Source of the DNA: Sambucus nigra
Lineage: Eukaryota; Streptophyta; Magnoliopsida; Dipsacales; Adoxaceae
DNA: 64,000 bases
Reading direction: 5' to 3'
Assembly (NCBI GenBank): GCA_949130495.1
Contig: OX422208.1
Span: forward strand, 688,835,702-688,899,701
Below, one piece after another: positions 47,250 to 57,690 of the stretch. The position numbers were made by a program, and so were the translations under genes. A model generated the notes under the pieces. The model made no database searches. It was not told the DNA's origin and worked only from the letters and a program-made list of their open reading frames with translations. Every line of letters begins with the position of its first letter. Position 1 is the stretch's first letter.

Positions 47250-47970
47250 TTATTGCTTGAAAAGTTAAAATTTTTGTAAAGGTGTTTAAGGGTTTTTTGG
47301 TCATGTTATAATATTTTGAAGTGCTTGATTAGGCATAAATTCTTCCTAATTTATCCTTTGATTTAGTTACTTTTAGCACCTCGAACAACGTAATCGAGTT
47401 GACTTTATCTCATAATCTTGCTACTGACTAATCCTAACGAGTACACCGAGTTTCTGGTATTTCGTAGTGATTTTACACGTATTTGATGTCAAGAAACGAA
47501 AGAAGGAAACCGGAAGAATCAAGAAAGAAAGGAAGGAAAGTCAAAAGGGTAAAAGTGTAATTTTCACCCGAAATTCGGATGAGGTACCTAAAGAGAAGTT
47601 GAAGATATCACATTCATGAGCACATAGGAAGAAACGGCAACTCAATCGGAGTCCCGGAACAAAAGATATGAGCAGTCAAAGTTGAGCAAAAAAGTCAAAT
47701 AGGCAGACCGGTCCGCCCCTACCCCGGACCGGTCCACTGTGCAAACTCCAGTAGACCTCGGATCGAAAGCAAACCGAAGAAGGAAAAAAAATAAAAGAAC
47801 CGGTCTGCCCCAAAATAAAAAGAACCGATCCGCTTAAGAGGCAGACTGGTCCGCCTAAGGCCCGGACAGATTCGGGTATCGAGATTTGCAAATCTGATCT
47901 TCTCTTAAAAGAGTCCTAATGCAACTGAAATTCCTGAATTCTTGGAGGGTATAAAAACCCGTTTTCTTAT
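47250..47970 (+). repeat. Athila 5' LTR, left part (U3 and core promoter)
   Basis: It contains palindromes GACCGGTC (47706-47713) and GGACCGGTCC (47726-47735), further ACCGGTCTG/GACTGGTCCG variants to 47860, and a TATA box TATAAAAA (47950-47957). It is interrupted immediately after the TATA box by Tat element B at the CTTAT site (47966-47970). The start coordinate is approximate. Confidence 0.65.
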
Positions 47971-48548
47971 TGTTGATGTAAAAAATTAGATCACTCTAAT
48001 TATTCAATCACAGATAAATAAATGAGACAAAAGATTTTTAAAGTGGTTCAGCCTTATATGAATGGCCTACGTCCATTGTTGTTTTATTGCTGAGTGCTTT
48101 GGAATTCTCGATTACAAGAAATTGAGTTCTGGATCCTAAGGTTTGGATTCAGAATCAGGTCCCTTACAATGAGGATTGTACAATGTATTTATAGCCCTGA
48201 GGCTGTAATGTGAAAGGGTAATACATTTAATGATATACGTATGAAAGGGTAATACATTTAATGCCCTCTTTGCGTGTGCGTCTGAATGATAAGCATTTAA
48301 TGAACCAGTTGAACTGTTGGTTATCCAGCTATTGATGCTTTGTTCGAGATGCAGCTCGGACCGCCTGAGTAGGTCGGACCGCCTGAACTTCTCGGTGCTA
48401 ATGAGTTCCTCGGAGAGGTCCTGTTCCTCGGAGCATAAGAGTTCCTCGGAGTGTATGATCATTTCGGAAGTGCTTGTTGTTGCCATGTAGATAGCCACGT
48501 GTCTTCATATGGTTGGTTCAAGTCAGCATATTAAATTTGGTATCAACA
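47971..48548 (-). repeat. 3' LTR of Tat element B
   Basis: 578 bp with a minus-strand TATA-like box CTATAAATA (about 48186-48194). A 21-bp direct repeat GAAAGGGTAATACATTTAATG occurs twice (about 48211-48262). CGGACCGCCTGA is duplicated (18-bp unit, 48369-48386 extra relative to the 5' LTR), and GTTCCTCGGAG is repeated to about 48460. Confidence 0.97.
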
Positions 48549-48853
48549 GAAGCCCCCAATGTTTCATATTTCGAAATTTGAGGAGTATGGAACATTCTTT
48601 CTCGGAATACGGTAGCTTTAAATAGTTCTTCCTGATTTTTAGGATCATCTCCCTTGTATTTATTTCTCCATCCCAATTCGTAGAATCATGCTTTTTTGGA
48701 CTTTTCTGCTCGTTTCGGATTCCGTGTCACTTTTCGTCTTTTTAGCCGCTGTTGTTCGCTTTGATTCCCGAGCCAATATTTAATGCCTTTTTAGCCGCCG
48801 GTAATGTAATCGTCCTTTTTGTAATCATTACTTCGCCAGTTCCCAAGGCAAAG

Positions 48854-48861
48854 TATTTAAA
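48854..48861 (+). promoter_or_regulatory. TATA-like box of the antisense gene
   Basis: TATTTAAA on the plus strand, about 170 bp before the ATG at 49032. The leader between them is T/C-rich, as in plant 5' UTRs. It lies outside the LTR, implying a dedicated internal promoter. Sequence-only inference. Confidence 0.4.
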
Positions 48862-49031
48862 CTTCACAGAGACTCCCATCGTTTTCTATCTTTTCAGATT
48901 TTCATCTTTGAGTTTTTCATTGTCTTCTACTCTCTTGTGCGTTCATCTCTTCCATCGTTCATTGTCAATAGCTTCAGTCTTTTTTCTGTAAGATCCTCTT
49001 TCTTCTTCTTCATTTCTTTTAATTCATCATC

Positions 49032-51231
49032 ATGGTTTACCCAGTTGAGTCTCTTGACAAATTTCGATCTGATTTTTCCATTCCCTCTTGGGTTATTTTG
49101 GAAGAGCTTTCTGAGCCTTCTAATTATTTCAATTTGGCTGAGGGACATTGGTTCCCCAGTCTCTTTTTTGCTGAGTGTGGATTTTCTTTTCCACCAAATC
49201 CTCTGTGTTTGGAATTTTGTCAGTACTTTGATGTTGGTCCTGCACGAATAGCCCCCAACACATGGAGAATAGTTAATGGGGTGTATAAATTAAATCAAGT
49301 GCATGGAACTCGTATAGGAATTCCAGAAATCATGTACTGCTATAGATGGGCAATTAATGATAATATTTATTAATTAAAAACTAGGTTTATAAATAGAGCT
49401 TTAGTAGTCAATCTCCCTGATGCCAACAGGGATTATTTTGAACATGGAGTTGTTGTAAAAAATTGGCAACATCCTCCTTTAACCGGAGATGAGGTTTACC
49501 AGGGTCCCAGATGCCCTCCTTATGGCAATGGGATAGGTTGTTTTTATTTATTTTATTTATCTTGAAATCATGTTTGTTTTGTGTTTGATAAAATGTGTTA
49601 CTAATAACAGTGCCTGTTTATTTGCAGTTGATAACAAGAGAAAGTGCCCAAGAGAAACAGATGTCAATATAAGGCATTTGGGACTTATCTGGGGTCTGCA
49701 TCAAAGGGTTGCTGACGAGCACATTCGATCAGCCTCCTATCTGCTTCAATACAAGAGTTATACAACTTCTTTCACTGCTCGTCCAGTGATCAGCGAAGCA
49801 GAGCCAGTACCACCTTCTACAAGTTCTTCGCCAGAATCTCACGTTCCATTGAGCGAAAAGATGAAGAAGAGAAGGACTCCTGCTCTGTTTGAGAAAACTT
49901 CCTCCGGTTCTGGGGAGGTAAAAAGGGTCAGGATTGATGTCCCAAAGGAGGGGACAAAGAAGACTGGTGTAGTTCCTTCAACTGCTCCTGCTAAAGTCTC
50001 CGAGAAGGTTGCTGACAAGCCCGCAGTGGCTCCGAGTAGCTCTGCTGCTCCTGGAAAGGTGATTGTGATATCACCGACCAAGGATTCTTCCTTGGTTGTA
50101 CCTGTTCCCCTGAGGAGACTGAATAAGAGCTCCTCGGTTAATTTGGCTAACACCACCATTCGGCCCCCTGCTGCTGGGACTAAGGTTCCCACATCTGTTC
50201 CCCCGAGCTCTGACATGAGCTCGGTAAAGTCCTTGACCATTCCCGAGGTGCAAGGTAATGAAGATAACCTTACTCGGTATATGGTTACTTCTTTGGCTGC
50301 TCGTCATCTTGCTTCAGTAAGTACCTTTACTTTGAACTTTTTATATTTTCCTTTGTTATTTCTCATATCTGTTTCTGACTTTGCTTTCTTTTTCTGTTTA
50401 CAGTTGACGAGCTGCTTCAACATAATCCTCAAGAAGGATGAAGCAATCAAGGCTTCTTGCTCCTCGTCCAGTGTGGAGGGAGCTCTGGAAGAAGCTACCA
50501 AGTCCTTGGAGGAATCTCTCCATAGGTACACTACTGATAAGGCAGTCTGGGAGAATAAACTTGCTTCCTCCGAGCAGGAGAAAACTCGGGTTGCTGAGGC
50601 CTCCAGGGATTTGGAAAAGAAAGTGAATGCCTTGGAGAAGGCTAATAAAGAGCTTGATGTGAAGCTCAAGACTGCTGAGGAGTTTGAAAATAAACTCAAG
50701 GATGCTGAGGAGAGGTTGGTCCAACTCCAGGAAGTAAATCGGCAGAAGGAGGAAGCTGAACAAAAATTGAAAGCTGCTGATGTTTTGCTGTCCGAGAAGC
50801 TCGCCTTGGAGAAGGCCAAAAGGAAAGCTGCCGTGAAGAAGTCCTTCAGCTCTGGCTGGGACAAAGGTTGGGATAAGGGATGTGCTGCCATGGTCTCTCA
50901 AGTGGATTATGGCAGTGTAAAGTATTTCAGGGACGGATGGGTTGCTGCCCTTCAGGAATTGAAGGTCGACGAGTCATCCGAGCTCTTCCAGAGACACATC
51001 CCTGGTCCCCCTCCTACTCCAGAAGAATTAGAAGAGGACGAAGCTACCTCTGAAGAATCTTCAATGGTAATGGGAGAGAATGCCCTAACCAGTCATCATG
51101 CGGTCGAGCAAGGAATTTCTTCTTCCGAGCAACAGTTGGTGCTCTCCGAGCAAGTCACAATTCCCTCCGAACAACTTGCCTCCTCTTCCCAACCTCCCGA
51201 GAAGGTTTTGGGAGATAAGGAAAAGGTGTAG
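49032..51231 (+). CDS. antisense gene 1 of Tat element B (Transposase_28-like N-terminus, coiled-coil protein)
   Basis: The best model has three exons: 49032-49536, 49628-50316 and 50404-51231, with GT-AG introns of 91 and 87 bp. Intron 1 is GTTGTTT...TTTGCAG, phase 1. Intron 2 is GTAAGTACC...TTTACAG, in frame, so retention gives a longer ORF. The product is about 673 residues. The N-terminal part has WFPSLFFAECGFSFPPNP, CLEFCQYFDVG and APNTWRIVNGVY, resembling the plant putative gypsy-type transposon domain (Pfam Transposase_28). The middle is Ser/Pro/Lys-rich. The C-terminal third is a long Glu/Lys/Leu coiled coil, then an FRDGWVAALQEL segment. One TAA (49371-49373) interrupts exon 1. An AATAAA follows at 51309. 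Such extra ORFs are known from Tat elements, but their role is unknown. Confidence 0.7.
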
Positions 51232-51308
51232 TGTTGTTCGATTTTCTCTTTCTATTTTTCCTCTTTGTCAAATGTAACCAAGATCTTTGTAACTCTGTAC
51301 TATGATCT

Positions 51309-51314
51309 AATAAA
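51309..51314 (+). terminator. poly(A) signal candidate after antisense gene 1
   Basis: AATAAA 78 bp after the stop codon, preceded by TGTAA-containing U-rich sequence. Position fits plant 3' ends. Confidence 0.4.
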
Positions 51315-51417
51315 ATTTGAGTTTTCTCTTCCATACGATTGTTTCTTTTCTATTTGTACTCTGTCTTGATCTTCTTTTTGATGACTGTCTTTCTTTCTCT
51401 GCTAGTTTCTGGCCAGG

Positions 51418-52689
51418 ATGGATATGCTATTTGCCAATGATACAAAGCTGATGCAGCAATGCAATGAATATTATAAGGCTGGTCACACAGACCTGAGCGC
51501 ATCAGAAGTTGCCGACATCCTTGGTCATGATGCTTCAGAACAGGCAGTCGAAGCTTATCAGTACTTGAGGTGCTTACTTGACCGAGCTGTGGCCAATAAT
51601 GTGGCTTACTATGAAATGATCGAGGATCTTCAATGTACCCTAGAAGACCTTCAGAATCAGTACAAGGAATCAACTGCCCTGTTGCATGAAGGGTATGAGA
51701 AGAGGTATCAGCAGCTTTCTGCCGAGAAGGGTTACGAGAAGCTCTTTGTTGGGTACGATGTCAGGGAGAGAACTCTAAAGGGTGAAGTTGAAGCATGTAG
51801 ACAGATTTCTGAGCTGCTGGAACAAAAGAACAATAATTTGCAGAAAGAGCTAGCACAGTTGAAGTCTGCAGCCTCTTCTTCAACAGCTATAATCCCAGTG
51901 ACTGACGAGGGATTTTCATTTTTAGAAGTTGAGAATGCCAAATTGAGGCAAGAGTTGGACACATTGAGGAGGTCGGGTACTTCCACATCTCCTCGGGGAC
52001 GAGCAAGATCTCCTCGGGGACGAGGAAGAGCAGCTCGTGTTCTTGTGGAGGAACATAGGACAGCATCTGCCTTAGAGAACCAAGCCTTCCAATTAATGGA
52101 TAAGAATCAAGCTTTGTCTGACATGTCAAAGAAAATTAGAGACTTGGAAAAACAACTCTCTGCAAAGAAATCAGTGTTGGAGACTAATGAGCTTTTTGTC
52201 AATAGTCTCCACGAGAAACTTGAAAGGCTAACATTTCAATTCCACAAACAGCCCAGGGAGTTCTGGATGGCTGGATACAATGAAGCACTATTCCATTTGG
52301 ATGATCGTATCCAGAATGCCAATAACGAGGGCTACAAATAAGACTGGCTAAATGCTTTAGGCGTGCTGAAGCTCGAACAAGGACACTATCTGTGGGATTA
52401 TTATGATCCCGGGTTGCTTGACTCGCCTGTGCCACCGTACAATCTAGACATGGAAAGGATCCCAGCTCGTGCCATTCCTCGGAGCTTAATTGCGAAATAC
52501 CTCGAGGACTACAGTTTACATTCTCAATTTGAGGTATCTCGTCCCGAGCATCTTCTAGATCGACCTTCTGTGATGAACGTCAGGATGCTGAAGGATTTGA
52601 ACTTCATCAATTCTCCTCAGTCTTTAAATGATCTGCCTGCTGGCGAGGAACCTGTATCGAAAGCTGAGGGGAAAAGACCAATAGAATAG
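51418..52689 (+). CDS. antisense gene 2 of Tat element B (coiled-coil protein)
   Basis: A single frame of 423 codons starts MDMLFANDTKLMQQCNEYY and is interrupted by one TAA (52339-52341), after which the same frame continues to 52689 (DWLNALGVLKLEQG... to ...KRPIE). Predicted features are several heptad-rich coiled coils (residues about 60-180 and 225-290), a basic RS/RG patch (SPRGRARSPRGRGRAARV, about residues 197-215), and a globular-looking tail with HYLWDYYDPGLLDSP. I recognise no enzyme family. It could be a second gene or, if spliced past the AATAAA, a 3' extension of gene 1 (GTGTAG at the gene 1 stop and GGCCAG before this ATG are possible splice sites). Confidence 0.6.
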
Positions 52690-53040
52690 GAATTTTTGAT
52701 GTAACAGTTAGTATACATATCCATGTAATGTAACTTGTAATTTATTTTGAATTTTATGAAAGACTTTCATTCTTGCTTTCAAATTTCAATTGCTATTGTA
52801 GTTATCAAATACTTTATATTCATGTATCTCTGTTAAAAAGATAATAATATTGTGCAGTTCATCGACCAACTTAGTAATAAAGTTACAAGTATCAGTAATG
52901 TTGCTCGATCACTTAATAATAAAGTAATGAGTATAAAAATGTTTAAAATTTTTCCAACCAACTAAGGTTGTTAAATTGTGCTCATCGACCAATTATAGTT
53001 AGTGAGAGTTGATCCCCGACTAACCATACTTGGTAAATTT
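52690..53040. other. 3' untranslated zone with degenerate tandem units
   Basis: It follows antisense gene 2. It includes TGTAATGTAA-type plant 3'-end sequence (about 52722-52740) and three decayed relatives of the 42-bp unit (ATCGACCAACTTAG near 52862, CCAACCAACTAAGG near 52956, ATCGACCAATTATAG near 52984). Confidence 0.5.
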
Positions 53041-53433
53041 TGGAATATTTTCTCCTCGTCGACCAACTATGTTGGTACAGTTTGGAATATTTTCTCCTCG
53101 TCGACCAACTAAGTTGGTACAGTTTGGAATATTTTCTCCTCGTCGGCCAACTATGTTGGTACAGTTTGGAATATTTTTCTCCTCGTCGACCAACTATGTT
53201 GGTACAGTTTGGAATATTTTCTCCTCGTCGACCAACTAAGTTGGTACAGTTTGGAATATTTTCTCCTCGTCGACCAACTATGTTGGTACAGTTTGGAATA
53301 TTTTTCTCCTCGTCGACCAACTAAGTTGGTACAGTTTGGAATATTTTCTCCTCGTCGACCAACTATGTTGGTACAGTTTGGAATATTTTTCTCCTCGTCG
53401 ACCAACTATGTTGGTACAGTTTGGAATATTTTG
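53041..53433. repeat. 42-bp tandem repeat array, nine copies
   Basis: The consensus unit begins TGGAATATTTTCTCCTCGTC and continues GACCAACTATGTTGGTACAGTT. Units are 42 bp, with 43-bp versions (an extra T) after copies 3, 6 and 8. The centre alternates CTATG/CTAAG. Each unit contains the inverted repeat ACCAAC-TAT-GTTGGT and a GTCGAC site. Copies are over 95% alike, hence recently amplified. The array lies between the convergent 3' ends of antisense gene 2 and pol. Tandem repeats in the 3' untranslated region of Tat-lineage elements are a known phenomenon. The ORFs across it are artefacts of a period divisible by three. Confidence 0.95.
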
Positions 53434-53562
53434 TTGAGTAGTCTACCAAGCTTTGCCGAGTAGTGCATAGCACTAGTATTCCCCGAAAAATTTCAATAAA
53501 CAGAGAAATTTGCAGAATATTTTTATTTTATTCATAGCGATGGAAACTGTGTTACATATACA

Positions 53563-56500
53563 TCACTGATAATATTTGCGCAGATGCTCTGCGTTCATAA
53601 ATTCTTCACCTTCTAAAGTTGCTATTCGATAAGTTCCTGGTCGAACAACTTTTGTAACTCGGTATGGTCCATGCCAGTTTGCCTCCAGTTTGTTATGCTT
53701 TTGAATTAATTTCTTCAGCACATAGTCTCCTTCTTTCAGATCGCACTTCTTCACCCTCTTATTGTAAAATAAAGTTGTTCGCTGTTGGTAAGCAGCATTT
53801 CTAATGGCTGCTTCTTCTCGAACTTCCTCGAGCATGTTTAAATCCAGTCTTCTCATTAAGTCCCTGACAGGGGAATTGAAATTCAGTACCCTGTGTGTTG
53901 GGAGGCCCAACTCGACAGGTATGACAGCTTCACTTTCGAACGCCAACATGTATGGGGATTCTCCAGTTGCTACTCGGGGAGTAGTTCGGTAAGCCCAAAG
54001 TACTGATTGTAGCTCGTTGATCCAGTTTGCTTTCGCATCATCCAATCTTTTCTTCAAACCGTTCAGCAGCGTCCTGTTTGTCACTTCAGTTTGACCATTG
54101 CTTTGAGGATGGCCTGGTGCTGAGTGGACCTTCAAAATATTTGACTGGTGACAATAAGCGGCAAACTCCTCGTTATCAAATTGTGTCCCATGGTCTGTGA
54201 TGAAGGCATGAGGGAGACCATATCGGCAAATGATGTTCTTCCAAACAAATTGGTACACCTTCTCGTACGTCATATCAATGAGTGGCTCAGCTTCTACCCA
54301 CTTAGTAAAATAATCCACTGCGACGACGAGGTACTTGAACCTTCCTCGGGTCGTTGGCAGTGGTCCAACCAAATCAATTCCCCACATGGCAAATGGACAA
54401 GGGGAAGTTATGGGTAACAACAATGCTTGTGGAGTTCTTCGGATGGAGGAAAAGCGCTGGCACTTGTCACATTTCTTGGCATAGGCTATACAATCTACCC
54501 TCATCGTCGGCCAGTAGTATCCTTGCGTCATCACCCTTTGTAAAAGTGTCCGTCCTGCTACATGTGCTCCACAAGACCCTTCATGGATCTCTTCAATCAA
54601 ATCTTTCACCTCGGTGGGATGTACACATCTTTGCAAACCTGCCATAATTCCTCGTCTACATAAAACACCATTAGTTAGTACATACCGAGCAGCTTTAAAC
54701 TTCAATTTCTTGGCTGCAAGCTTGTCAATTGGCAATTCTCCTTCCTCGATATATACCCTGATGGGATCCATCCAAGATGGTCCTAAATCAAGGGTGATAA
54801 AATTCATCTTCAAATCTTCATCTATACTCCGATTAGCTAACACTTCAATTGGGATTGTTCGCCGTATCTCGGTGCGAGTAGCTGATGCTAGTCGATCTAG
54901 GGTGTCTGCTCTCGCATTCTCCATTCTTGGTACTGTGACCAGCTGAATAGCGGTAAATTCTGACAACAGCTCCTTTGCCTTTGCATGATATCTGATCATT
55001 AATTCTCCTCTAACTACATATACTCCCATCATTTGGTTTACAATCAATTGAGAGTCACTGAAGATCACAACCTGCTGTGCCTCCATAATTTTTGCCAAAT
55101 TAAGCCCTGCAATCATGGCCTCATATTCTGCTTCATTGTTGGAAGCTTTGAATTGGAAACGCAAGGCGTATTCCATGTCAACCTCGTCCGGAGTGCTCAG
55201 AACTATCCCCGTGCCACATCCTGCAGTGCAAGATGAGCCATCTACATATAGCCTCCATATAGGTAACTCGTCTTCAAATATTTGATCAGTTAGAGTTCCT
55301 CGGTGAAATATTTGCTGCTTCCTTTCATCTTCCCCGGATTTTTCTCGCTCCTCATCAATCATCTTTTCTTGCCCTTTTACCAACCGAGGTTGGTCTGAGC
55401 TCGAATTTAATGACCTTGTAACATCCACAAGTTGATCGGCGAGCAACTCTTGTTTCTCGTTCGGAGTCCTCCTAATTATATCTGCATCACATCCTGTAAC
55501 ATCCACACGTCCTTTTACCAATCGGAATTGGTCTGGGCTTGTGTTTGTTGATCCTGTAACATCCACAGGTTGATCTGCGAGCAACTTTTGCTCCTCGGGG
55601 GTATCAGGATAGGTGAACTCCGCTATGAAATCTGCTACAGCCTGCCCTTTTAGTGATGATCTGGGTTCATAAATTATATCATATTCTCTGAGCTCTATTG
55701 CCCAGTACATCAATCTCCCTAATTTCTCTGGCTTATGAAGGGCTTGTCTCAATGGCTGATCGGTGTATACTACTATAGTATGAGCCTGGAAATACGGCCT
55801 CATTCTCCTAATCGCTTCAATCAGCGCCAGTGCCAATTTCTCCAATCTCGGATATCTGATCTCTGCTCCTCGGAAGGCCTTACTTGTGTAATAAATTGGC
55901 TTTTGTACTCCATTCTCCATTCTGATCAACGCCGAGCTAACTGCATTCTCGGATACTGCAAGGTACAAATACAATTTTTCTCCCATCACCGGCCTGGATA
56001 ACAGTGGAGGTGCTCCCAAGTATTTCTTCAAGTCTTGAAAAGCCTTCTCACATTCATCATTCCACTCAAAAGTTTTTCTGAGTGTCTTGAATAATGGGAG
56101 ACATCTATCAGTTGCTCGTGACACAAATCTGTTGAGTGCTGCTACTCGTCCTGTGAGACTCTGTACTTCCTTCTTCGTTGTTGGAGATCGTAGCCCTAAT
56201 AGAGCTTTGATTTTTTCAGGATTTGCTTCAATGCCTCGTTGATTTACAATGTACCTGAGGAACATGCCTTCTCGTACACCAAAGACGCACTTCGCCGGGT
56301 TCAGCTTCATTTGATATTTATCTAGTTGATCAAAAGTTTGACTTAAGTCAACTAGATGATCTGTAACTTTCTTGCTTTTTGTCAGCATGTCGTCAACATA
56401 GACTTCCATATTGTCACTGATTTGTTCTGCAAAGACCTTATTCATCAACCTCTGATATGTCGCACCTGCATTTTTTAAACCAAAAGGCATAACATTATAA

Positions 56501-56931
56501 CAATAAGTTCCCCTAGGGGTAATGAAAGAAGTACTCTCCATGTCTTCAGGTTTCATTTTTATCTGATTATAACCAGAATAAGCATCCATGAAGCTCAGCA
56601 ACTCGTGTCCCGAGGTAGCATTCACCAGTTGATCAATTCGGGGCAGTGGAAAATGATCTTTTGGGCATGCTTTGTTGAGGTCGGTGAAGTCTACACACAT
56701 CCTCCACTTGTTGTTTTTCTTATTTACCATCACCACATTGGCTAACCAATCTGGATATTTTACATCTTCAATAAAACAAGCTTTCTGGAGCTTCTCGACT
56801 TCCTCCTATATAGCTTGATTCTTCTCGGGACTGAATACTCTTCTTCTCTGCTTCACAGGTTTGATCTCCTTATTCACATTGAGCTCGTGACATAAGAAGT
56901 TTGGGTCAATCCCAGGCATATCCTCATGACT
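53563..56931 (-). CDS. Tat element B pol: RT, dual RNase H, integrase
   Basis: An open frame of 1057 codons (56736-53563). RT has WRMCVDFTDLNKACPKDHFP and YVDDML in place. The first RNase H ends near YDIIYEPRSSLKGQAVADF. A linker holds a duplicated LLADQxVDVT...RLVKG segment. The archaeal-type RNase H has WRLYVDGSSCTAGCG and NNEAEYEAMI. Integrase has an HHCC finger (H-E-G-S-C-G-A-H...CDKC), a core with GIDLVGPLP, FITDHGTQFDN and NGQTEVTNRTL (D-D-E present) and a C-terminal GDYVLKKL...GPYRV domain. No chromodomain, as expected for Tat. Upstream in the same frame a TAG (56806-56808) and the TAG at 56932 separate it from protease, so only internal initiation or readthrough could express it. Confidence 0.95.
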
Positions 56932-57690
56932 CTAGGCAAAGGTTTGTTTTCTGCTTCTAAGGAAAGTTATCAATTCTTGTTTTAGTGAGGCTTCCAATGA
57001 TGAACCTATTTGAGTAGTTCGTTCAGGGTGTTCGTCGTCCAGAATGATATTTTCAGTAGCTTCCACCACTTGACCTTTCACGAGTTGCGACTCATCACGA
57101 GGATCCAAGGTTTCAATTTCTGTACCTTCATCCACTTGATAAGTAGTAGTCTTTTTCTTTGATTCTTCCAATTCATCTTGCTCGGCGGATGAATAATAAC
57201 ACTCCCGAGCTACTTTCTGATCACCTTTCACAACTCCTACTCCAAAGTTTGTTGGAAATTTTAGGCATTGATGCACTGTAGATGGTACAGCCTCGAACTT
57301 TTTCAACCCTACTCTTCCCATGATGATATTGTACGATGACTGGACATTCTTATCCATCACGAAAAAGCGTATTCTTTCTGTTCGACAAACAGGCCACGTA
57401 CCAATGAATATATCCAACTTGATCGTCCCAAGTGGAAATACTATCTTGCCAGCAAAACCGATGAGGGGCCTGTGGTAAGGCTCCAGTTGAGATAGCTTCA
57501 AATTTAAACTATCGAAACACGAGTAGAACATGATATCTGCCGAGCTACCGTTATCGACCAGCACTCTTGAGATCACTACCTCTTTCATTCTCATTTTGAT
57601 CACTAGTGGATCGTCATGAGGATACAGAACTCCTGCAAGATCATTCTTTGAAAACCCAATAACCAATTTTTCTTTGTTCACCTTTCTCGG
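56932..57690 (-). pseudogene. Tat element B protease region
   Basis: The frame from 57681 reads IGFSKNDLAGVLYPHDDPLV, then VLVDNGSSADIMFYSCFDSL, with the D-N-G-S-S active-site variant usual for Tat, then PLIGFAGKIVFPLGTIKLDI and YNIIMGRVGLKKF. These are a complete retropepsin fold in order: active site, flap, hydrophobic I-I-x-G-R. It ends at TAG 56932-56934, where relatives have Trp in FAWSHEDMPG. The single-base TGG-to-TAG change cuts the gag-pol frame between protease and RT. Confidence 0.85.

Noticed and set aside
49839..50901. Minus-strand ORFs of 133-195 codons opposite antisense gene 1
   Set aside because: Compositional shadows of the plus-strand coiled-coil gene; no gag or pol similarity, and they run across the proposed introns.
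52982..53463. Multiple overlapping ORFs on both strands, and a CRISPR-like look
   Set aside because: The 42-bp tandem units have a period divisible by three, which keeps frames open. There are no unique spacers, so it is not a CRISPR array.
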